Below are positions 52,771 through 61,676 of a stretch of 64,000 bases of DNA, piece after piece; positions within the stretch are counted from its first letter, which is position 1, and each line of letters starts with the position of its first letter. Made by a program: the position numbers and the translations under genes. The stretch is from Parapristionchus giblindavisi (lineage: Eukaryota; Nematoda; Chromadorea; Rhabditida; Diplogasteridae). The notes beneath the pieces were generated by a model that was not told the DNA's origin, searched no databases, and was given only the letters and a program-made list of their open reading frames with translations. The stretch spans positions 1,488,001 to 1,552,000 of the forward strand of contig CALSFV010000005.1 of NCBI GenBank assembly GCA_943737045.1, in the 5' to 3' direction.

Positions 52771-53163
52771 CAGTGTAGCCAAAAAGTCATGGGACACTTT
52801 TTCATCTTTTTATAACTTTTGATCCAGGAAAGCAATCAAGCTGATCTTTTGAGTCAATGTACAGAATTTATCAAGGGATACAACTAGGGTGGCGAGAACT
52901 GTGCAGCCCTAGTATCTGTCTACACTCTCACAGTGTTTCAGAAGAACAGTGCCTTTCACCAAAGAAATGCAATTTTTCAAAAAAAGTGTATTTCGATAGA
53001 ATCATTACTATGCAACAGTGAACTAATTTAATTACACCAACACATCATGGTTGCATCCCTTGATAAATTCTGTACATTGACTAAAAAGATCAGCTTGATT
53101 GATTTCCTGGATCAAAAGTTATTAAAAGTTGAAAAAGTGTCCCATGACTTTTTGGCTACACTG
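52771..53163. mobile_element. mariner/Tc1-type MITE, 393 bp, TA target
   Basis: Starts CAGTGTAGCCAAAAAGTCAT and ends in its inverse; inverted repeats are about 110 bp long. TA flanks both sides (52769-52770, 53164-53165). The empty site AATAAATAACTTGAC is at about 30105. No transposase. Confidence 0.88.
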
Positions 53164-53765
53164 TAACTTGACGCGAACAAGGCTAGACTCACTTACTATT
53201 CCATTTACAATTTGAATACTTTAAATCCAGAGTCAATCAATATTTTGTTGCGATTGTGAGAATATTGGATAAGTCTACGATCGTGACTATTAACATGATT
53301 TTGTCGGAAAATATATGTCGAAAACGCTTGAATATTATTATTTTACTAATTTCCTCCAATCTCCTTCCTTTTTTCTATCATTACATGTTGATTGAAAATG
53401 TTGCCACATATTTAGGATGCATACCTAATTTAATCAAATTAAAATTTCATTTCAATGGCTGCCATCATTCCTTTCGTAAATTTTAAATGCTACAGTAATC
53501 GTCACTTAATGGTCTATTGATTTGTTTTACCCAAGTAATGAAATATTCAAACTCGTTGAAAGCGCATTTTACATAAAGTACATTGCTTTTCCTAATATTT
53601 TTGTGTGGCAATTTTAAGAAAAATAAGTAAGTTCAGTTCATGATCATTCTGCGGGACCTCTGTCGCACACCAGACGTTATCGTAGGGAGAGCAGAAATAC
53701 ATTAAGAAAAAATAGCAAAAACAGTTGGGCCAAGTTGTGAGTGTTTATCTTTTGCTAATCTTCTT

Positions 53766-53842
53766 CGGGGAATCGAACCTCTTTGCCGACCAATCGGCCG
53801 GTTTGATTGTCCGAGCTCTTATCCACTAGACCATGGGTCCCT
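53766..53842 (-). repeat. tRNA-like sequence, copy 5
   Basis: Both internal boxes intact, in the second long spacer copy. Confidence 0.65.
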
Positions 53843-54310
53843 ATTGTAATGTATGTCAAACGATCTACATATACTCAGACACTCCCGTACTTATATACCG
53901 ATTCATGGCTCCGCCCCATTTTGAATCACCTTTTTTATATAGTGATTCTGACTCCTCCCATTTAACTGTGCGGGCTTGGACACCGATTGCAAGCATTAAC
54001 AAACCCAAATATCTTTATTATTTCTTAAAAAAGAATCCAGCAGGCGCTTCAGCGGCAGTCTGGACGGTAGCGGAGTTGGCTTGTGGAGTGGAGTGGGCTT
54101 GTTCACATCTTCACTCTTTCATTGAGAAGTTCATCAGCGACGACGACCAATCGAAGAATCGACATGAAAAAACGATAAATTACAATTCATTCAACAATTT
54201 TTCCTATGATAATCTGTGTTCAAAAGCTACGCAAGAACAAATCGCCACTGTTTTATCACAAAATAGATGAGCACGGTTTTTATCTTTTCGTCACTTTTGA
54301 ACATTGCACA

Positions 54311-54443
54311 TATCCATGAACGGTGGCAGTCGATAAACGTGACGTCACAAGCATAGGCGGAGTCATTTGACGAGAATCCTCCGCCCTTTGTAAAGTTGTG
54401 ACGTCACGTCTGTCGACAAACGGTTTGCCACCGTTCATGGATA
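54311..54443. repeat. Palindromic GTGACGTCAC element, copy 3
   Basis: In the second spacer copy; lacks a few bases (AATCGTTG region) relative to copy 2. Another, cut off at its right side, lies at 50752-50845. Confidence 0.75.
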
Positions 54444-54738
54444 CTTCCTAAGATTAGAAAAGATCTCGCTTCGTCCGCTAACGACATCGCTCACTATGAA
54501 TTACATTTTTTCTTTGAAAACAACATGTTTTACTAAAATAAAAAGATGACAATAAACTCAATAATAGTTGAGCGATAACGTTATGGTAAGAAGAACCGAA
54601 AGGATAGAAATCTAATGTTAAGAAGCCGAGAAAAGAAAAGAATGTGGCGAGAATGTGAAAAAACGAGGAACGTTCTCTGTTTGTTCTTCGTTTTATGAGT
54701 TTTGAATAGAGTATAAGATAAGCCAATATGACTCATAC

Positions 54739-54869
54739 CTCCAAGAGCGGCAACAGATCGACGTCGTCTTCGATCATGTTTGTCCATGGACGTCGGCGAT
54801 AGTCATCCGTGTCAGCGGACGATTCCTCGCGCTTCATGGTCACGGCCACTGACGATAGTCCATGGTGCT
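54739..54869 (-). CDS. Candidate coding exon in the amplified spacer, copy B
   Basis: Identical over its length to the exon at 42182-42312, with the same splice-site context, within the second long spacer copy. Because the whole surrounding block is nearly identical, conservation here reflects recent duplication and not necessarily selection. Confidence 0.33.
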
Positions 54870-56038
54870 CTGAAATGGATTTGACATTATCCAAAGTAAT
54901 AGTTCAATAGTAAAAGGAATAGTTCAGTTTAGAATATGAATCTTAGACATGTGATAGAGAATTACCAACGGGAACGCGAGGGGAATATAGGATGCAAATG
55001 AATAAAAGAAGAAAAAGAACATGCAATAACAGATCAATAATCACGAGAGAAATAGAGAAGAAGAGAGAGGATAAGGAAGAGACATAGCCGAAAACGGCGG
55101 GAAAATCACCGGGAGTGACACAAAAAGGAAGAGAGGAATGAGAGATGTAGAGAGAACATGGCAAGATCATGGATATAGGGGATAGTTGGAGAGAGATGGA
55201 GAGAAGGAGAGATGGAGGAATGGAAAAGGAAAGGAAGAGGGAGAAGAATAGGAAGAGTCTGAACTATAGTAATTAAGAATAGAAAAACAAGAAAAAAAAC
55301 GTAGCCAAAAGTAGTTCCATTTCAAAAAGAAGGTAAGCGACCTAGAATGGATACTCAACCAACACTATTGATGGTAGACCATTGGCGAGAGCATTGTTTT
55401 CTTTCTCTTCACTCTCTCGTTTTCCCACACTCTCTCACTCCGTCTGCTCTTTTGTATGTTAACACGCTCTCTCTAGAAGTGATGAAGCCGCGAGCAGGAG
55501 AGGAACAAGAATGAAAAAAAGATCGACTTCGGAAAGGAAAGGAGTAGGGAGGCAATCGAAGAGCGACGAAACGGCCGAAGAAGAAAAAATTGAGTGGAAG
55601 AGACAGAGAAGTTAGGGAATAACCAATGAGTCAACACACTATTGATGGTAGATCATCGAGGATGGCATATGTTTCCTTTCTCTGCACTCTCTCACTTTCC
55701 CACACTCTCTCACTCTGTCTGTACTCTCTCGCAGTTGCTCACTCTCCTCTATGATCAAAGAACGATCAAATAGTCAGGGATGACTCTAGGAACACGATCG
55801 ATCATTCCTAGCAATCCTTCTAGAACGTCAACATCGAGCGCGTGAGCGAATGGGCGTGGTCATTGTTGATCCGCATATAAGACAACCTAATCCCGGTCAT
55901 CGTCATTTAACGTCTCATCCCCTCGACCCGACTCCAGCTCTCCTCGGCATAACTACAACTCCGATGACCGTCTCTCTCTCTCAACTACCGGAGTACTTTC
56001 ATCGGCATGTGGATTCGCCGTTCGTCTACACACGGATC

Positions 56039-56246
56039 CTCTGGTATTTTGCCACTTAAAGTCTACTTAAACTACGTCACAGACTTTAAGTAGACTTTAA
56101 GTAAACTTTAAGTGAAAGAACATTTGACGAAATGCATTACAGTATACCACACCACTTTAAGTAGACTTACGTCTCACTTTAAGTTTACTTAAAGTCTACT
56201 TAAAGTGGGAAAGTTTAAGTAGACTTTAAGTGGCAAAATACCAGAG
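56039..56246. mobile_element. 208-bp inverted-repeat element (CTCTGGTATT ends)
   Basis: Perfect terminal repeat CTCTGGTATTTTGCCACTTA with inner TTTAAGT/ACTTAAA repeats, flanked by TC. The empty site ACACGGATCCGTC is at about 43480. A relative without clear ends lies at 36035-36165 in a ZHP-gene intron. Confidence 0.85.
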
Positions 56247-56329
56247 TCCGTCTTCTTGTTCAGTGAGGTATACTGTCCCATCCCTCCATTGTCGTATCGA
56301 TTATCTTTCTGATATTTTTCTCATATCTT

Positions 56330-57112
56330 GCCGCATCCGTTGACTTACCGTATCCATTGACTTACCGTAGTTTCATCCGTTGACTTACCGTAGTTTCATA
56401 CGTAGACTTACCGTATGCGCAGACTTATTGTATCCGCAGACTTACTATAGCCGCAGACTTACTGTAGCCGCAGACTTACTGTAGCCGCAGACTTACCGTA
56501 TCCGCAGACTTACCGTATCCACTGACTTACCGTAGTTTCATCCGTTGACTTACCGTATCCGCTGGCTTACCGTATCCGCTGATTTACCGTATCCATTGAC
56601 TTACCGTAGTTTCATCCGAATTCTTACTCTATCCGCTGACTCACCGTATCCGCTGACTTACCGTATCCATTGACTTACCGTAGTTTCATCCGCAGACTTA
56701 CCGTATCCGCAGACTTACCGTATCCGCTGATTTACCGTATCCATTGACTTACCGTAGTTTCATCCGAATTCTTACTCTATCCGCTGACTCACCGTATCCG
56801 CTGACTTACCGTATCCGCTGATTTACCGTATCCATTGACTTACCGTAGTTTCATCCGAATTCTTACTCTATCCGCTGACTCACCGTATCCGCTGACTTAC
56901 CGTATCCATTGACTTACCGTAGTTTCATCCGCAGACTTACCGTATCCGCAGACTTACCGTATCCGCAGACTTACTGTAGCCGCTGACTTACTGTATCCGT
57001 TGAATTACCGTAGTTTCATCCGCTGTCTTACTGTATCCGCTGACTTACCGTATCCACTGACTTACCGTAGTTTCATCCGCAGACTTAATGCATCCGCAGA
57101 CTTACTGTAGAT
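56330..57112. repeat. 17-bp minisatellite, expanded array
   Basis: Same units as 43560-43885 but more than twice as long, with higher-order repeats that include GAATTCTTACTCTATCCGC. Confidence 0.88.
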
Positions 57113-57652
57113 TACTAGAGTCTTACCTATTGCACTCTCCGCGCACTCGGTTAGTACTATAGGAATATTTTAAATCACTCAATTAATTCCTCCTAGTACT
57201 TTTTTATCGAGCGACTTAGCGTATGCCGTTCTAACCGTATCCATCTCGCTCGATCGTCCCCATATCCCCCTCTCTCTTACGGTACCGTAGCCCGCTTTGA
57301 CCGTTGATGGGGTACTCCCGGTTTCGAGCAATTTATAATTCTCACCGGGTTTACCCAATGTACGGCTGCGTGCGGTGTCGTAGATAGATTAGTGTAGTAT
57401 TTCGTATTGCTTGCATGAGTATCTTGTATTTACTTCTACAGTAGACATCTTTCATACTGTTGCCATTCGTTCTCCTACCATTATTCTCTTTGTTACTGTA
57501 TATTCCACATTTCATTGCACAATACTCTCACTAACGAGCAATTATCAGTCTTTCTTTCCTCATCTCCTAGTCTCATCTCATCTCTTTTCTATGTTGATCT
57601 TTGATCTTTGATCTTTACTCTGTCGTTCTTCGTCCTTCTTTCCTCCGTAACT

Positions 57653-58042
57653 ATGAATTTGATATGCTTCAGGCTTGAGGTCACCGTATAGCCAACAATC
57701 GAACAAATGAAACTGAAAGGAACCCTTGAGAGCCACAATGGTTGGATCACCCAGATCTCCACTACCTCCAAGAACGGCAAGACCACTGTCATCTCTGCCG
57801 CTCGTGGTACGTTTCTATTTTTTAAGCTGATATTCTGTTTATTTTTTATTATATTGCTTTGTTAATTAAAAATACTTTCAGACAATACTGTCCTCGTTTG
57901 GGACGTCGACACCTATGCCTCCGACGATGTCTCCATCGGACGTCCCGTCCGTTCCCTCACTGGACACTGACACTTCGTCTCCGATGTAGTTATCTCCTCC
58001 GGTGATATGTTCGCCCTCTCTGGATCATGGGACAAGACCCTC
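57653..58042 (+). pseudogene. rack-1 5' fragment, copy 2
   Basis: Same extent as the copy at 44.5 kb and clearly its sister: shared intron and flanking changes, and the same downstream junction after the segment for WDKTL. Its lesions differ. A 9-nt deletion removes the start codon, and an in-frame TGA at 57968-57970 replaces the codon after GH. The upstream CAG acceptor is retained. Dead copy. Confidence 0.9.
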
Positions 58043-58470
58043 GTTCGTCTCTGTTCCGTTCTGTCTGTAAATCCAATATGTAAATCTTTCGAAAATCTTC
58101 CAATCTGTAAATCTTAAATGTAAATTGTAAATCTGTAAATTTTTCGAGTTTCTTCAGACCCCCTGCAGCCATTCTTGATCGCTGGCATATCAACCTCGTT
58201 CCATCTCGGTAGAACGGTTCGGTTTTCCGTTCTCGGTTCAACGACGCCTCGATTCTGGATGGCGATGAAAACGGATGTCAATGACCAATGGATGTTTTAC
58301 TTTGGAAGTTACATGTCTCTCCTCGAATATCGTATTCAAAAATACAAAAAAAGACGATAAAAGTGCGAGGTGTTGTCCACTTTGTTGTGTTCTTGTTTCA
58401 TTTATTTCATTTATTTTGATTCATTTCACTTGACTTTTTTGAAAACATCTGATCGATTATTAGCTATTGC

Positions 58471-58610
58471 TATCCATGAATCTTGACAAACGATTTGTCG
58501 ACAGACGTGGCGTCACAAGGGGTAATGCGAATGCGTTTGCCGAAAAAACCTCTGTCTGCTCTAGCGACGCCACGTTCGTAGTCTTAACGGTTTGCTAATG
58601 TTCATGAATA
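58471..58610. repeat. Palindromic element, diverged copy
   Basis: TATCCATGAATCTTGACAAA at the left and an inverse at the right; the CRE-like core is changed to GTGGCGTCAC. Confidence 0.65.
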
Positions 58611-59257
58611 CGGCATCTGAAAGACTTCACGAAACAGAAACGCATTTCAAATTCAAAGGTTCAAAGGTCTAATTTCACCGCTGTTATCGTTGCTGTCGAC
58701 CAAAGAGTTTGCGGGAAAAAATCTATGAATCGATGATATTTTCTATTTCTATTTCCTCATTGTTGTCATCTTCGTTGATGAGCTATCTACTCTAACGGAT
58801 TCAGAAAGCGACTTAGACTTTTACGTCACTGGAGTGAATACTACTACTACTACTCGACTACTACCCGTTGCTTAGAATGCTGCCCTTTGAATTGTCGAAT
58901 AATTTTTTCGTTACAGCGGCCGCATCGTCGGTTCATCAGCTTTGTAGATGAGGTCGTCTGAGGAAGACTGTCGTCTTCGTCGGAAGATGCCGAATGTACT
59001 CGACGGACGTCTAATGGTGGATGACGAAGGGTGGAGCGCTACATTTCATCTTACTTCTCCACTCGCACACTACTTTCAACAAGAATAAAGATTTTGGGGG
59101 ATTTTGGTGTTTGTTAGCGGTGTCCAAGCCCGCGACGTTAAATAGGCGGAGTCAGAATCACTATGTAAGCACCGTTAAGCAGAAATGAGCGGAGCTACAT
59201 ATCGGTGTATATGTAAGGGATCGGTAGAGTTTATGCAAATCCTTTAACGTGTGATAT

Positions 59258-59335
59258 AGGGACCCGTGGTCAAGTGAATATCAGGCCCAAATATCAATCG
59301 GGCAGTTTTCTCAGATGGAAAGTTCAATTCCCAGC
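59258..59335 (+). repeat. tRNA-like sequence, copy 6 (diverged, inverted)
   Basis: Recognisable by GGGACCCGTGGTCAAGTG and GTTCAATTCCC, but much changed between the boxes. The upstream GAGTCAGAATCACTAT string is kept while its TATA-like box is weakened. Confidence 0.5.
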
Positions 59336-59784
59336 GGTGGCTTAGAGAAGACAGTACATCTGTAATATGTACTCATATTTTTTTCCAGACTTTATTTCCA
59401 AAATTATCATAAAAAACTATGACAGGCGCGACAATAGGAAACATTTTCATTGTGTCTAATGGTCGAGTGGGTACTGTAGTTATAGAATCTACCGTTGTCG
59501 TACTGTTATTAATTTTAAATTTTAAAACATTACTGAAATGAAACAAAAATATTAATTTTTACAATAAAAAAGGCGCGATCTTCCGGTAAAGTACCCAAGT
59601 TTAATTAGCCATTCTGATTTTTCGCTGGTAGTGTACAAATTGTCCGGCCCGATCGCACTGCTAAATTGGTCTATACCGTTTTTCATTTTATGAACTGAAT
59701 AAGAAATAAAAATTATGTTAATATAGAACTTTGTTATGCTAATTATTTTCTTTAGGAGCATATTTTCGACTTTCTCTGGTGTTG

Positions 59785-60030
59785 AAATCCTTGCATGATC
59801 ACGAATACAAGTATAATCATGCATGATTCGACATTCCATGCATGATCATGCACGGAATATCCATCGTTCGTGATCATGTATGGATCTTCCGTGATCATGC
59901 ACGAATTTTCCGTGATCATGCATGGAATGACAGAATCCATGCATGATCACGGATAATCCATGCATGATTCGAGTATTTTCCATGCATGATCATGCCACTA
60001 ATTGCACGAATTTTACTTGGATCATGCATG
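59785..60030. repeat. Cluster of palindromic TGCATGATCATGCA-like sites
   Basis: About ten copies, in both orientations, of CATGCATGATCATG/CGTGATCATGCA within 245 bp, spaced roughly 20-30 bp. Not seen elsewhere in the window. Confidence 0.85.
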
Positions 60031-60447
60031 GATTCAAACACCTGAGTTTTTCATACGAAATCTGTTCAACTAGAGTCATTTAGCATCTTTATTTTGTCAA
60101 AATTATTATTTTAAAAATCATATCAACATAATACGGTGTAGATAAATTAAGTTTATCAACAGAATACGGTGTAGATATAATAAATAAATTAATTAATACA
60201 TGGTTTCGCATATTGTTAGAATTTTTCTTTCGAAATATGTGCCAGGAGAACTATTAGAGTCATTTAGCGTCTTTATTTTATCAAAAATTACTATTTTTAA
60301 AATTTTTCATTTTTTCACATTTTCTCTCTCAACACTCTATCACTGATCTTGCTCTGACTGACAATGCGAGGGAACCACTTCCTATCTTGCAGTCAATACT
60401 ATAGACATTTCTGGAGACATAGATATGTCTTGTTTTGTCTCGGATTG

Positions 60448-60840
60448 CAATAATCAAACATTACACAATCAGAAAATACTCCATAAAGAATGCTTTACCG
60501 TGTGGAATCTTCGATCCCTAAAATCGAGGGAGGAGAGCGAGGTAAAGCGGAGGGGCAATAATCAAACATTACACAATCAGAAAATACTCCATAAAGAATG
60601 CTTTACCGTGTGGAATCTTCGATCCCTAAAATCGAGGGGAGGAGAGCGAGGTAAAGCGGAGGGGGAGGGGAGGAGAGCGAGGTAAAGCGGAGGAGGGGGA
60701 GGGGAGGAGAGCGAGGTAAAGCGGAGGAGGGGGAGGGGAGGAGAGCTAGGTAAAGCGGAGGAGGGGGAGGGGAGGAGAGCGAGGTAAAGCGGAGGAGGGG
60801 GAGGGGAGGAGAGCTAGGTAAAGCGGAGGAGAGCGAGGAG
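60448..60840. repeat. 108-bp tandem duplication running into a 35-bp GA-rich repeat
   Basis: CAATAATCAAACATTACACA begins two units 108 bp apart (60448 and 60556). These then run into about five or six units of about 35 bp with GAGCGAGGTAAAGCGGAGG. Between the amplified block and SHPRH. Confidence 0.88.
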
Positions 60841-61676
60841 AAGATGAGAATGGTAGAGAGAGATAGGAGGAGGAATGGTAGAGCGAGGAAAGCACGACGA
60901 CAAGTGATTACAGATGCAGGAAGGGTGGAGACGAAGAGGAGTAGAATAGGAAGGAAATGTGATGATTCAATAATAACCGAACGCGAACAGTGATAGCCAA
61001 GGAAAAGGCACGGCTATGCTTCAAATAACCGTTAAAATATTAATTTTTTTTAGGTTTTTTACTATCACATTGTGAATAATTTTTTTCTGTTCTGTATTTA
61101 ATATTTTCCTTTTCTTTATTCCATCGAGAAGGCATTTACGTGGACAACATCGTTTATAAAAACAAATTATTAATATTATTATTACTACAATGTATTGTTT
61201 ATACGTTTTGGTAAATTTGTTCACCGTGAACTTAATTGCAAGACGTTGTAACATTATCAATTTATGCATATCAACACAAATAAATATAACAAAAATTGAA
61301 CTTAAGATACCGGTTGCCTTCTCATCGGTATTTATGCATAATAACCACAAGTAAAGCCATCAGAACAGAAAGAAGAGAATCAAGAACACAATTACATGTA
61401 ATAAAACGGAAAGAGGTAATTTGGGGTGAGAGAATAATCAAGTGTTTTTTTTTAACAAATACGAAACAATTAGCAATAAGAACAATAACAATAAGTGAAA
61501 ATGAAGAGATTCTAATTCTCTTTAGCAGGAAAATTCATTAGGTGACATAATACTCAACAAGAAAACCCCTCATTCAACAGTCACAGTAACCAGTTAGCGC
61601 ACAATTGCTACAGTACTCCCGCATCAATATTACAGTACTCCCGCATTTCACAATTACAGTACTCCTACAGTAATCT
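60841..61676. other. Intergenic region 3' of SHPRH
   Basis: AT-rich with CTACAGTACTCCCGCAT strings near 61610-61670. No gene seen. Confidence 0.55.

Larger units (their letters stand above)
52327..56036 (+). repeat. Amplified block, direct copy 2 (spacer)
   Basis: Near-identical to 40.2-43.5 kb over several kilobases, including candidate exon copy B, the palindromic element and CT-rich flanks, and continuous with the block leading to rack-1 pseudogene 2. It begins immediately after the foldback element. Confidence 0.87.
58838..60420 (-). repeat. Diverged inverted remnant of the spacer block
   Basis: Contains, in order on the plus strand, an AATAAAG string, the diverged tRNA-like copy 6, one reversed unit of the 33-bp repeat (around 59473-59497), and reverse matches to 29.6-29.95 kb (for example near 60240-60410). 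More decayed than the other copies. Confidence 0.65.
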
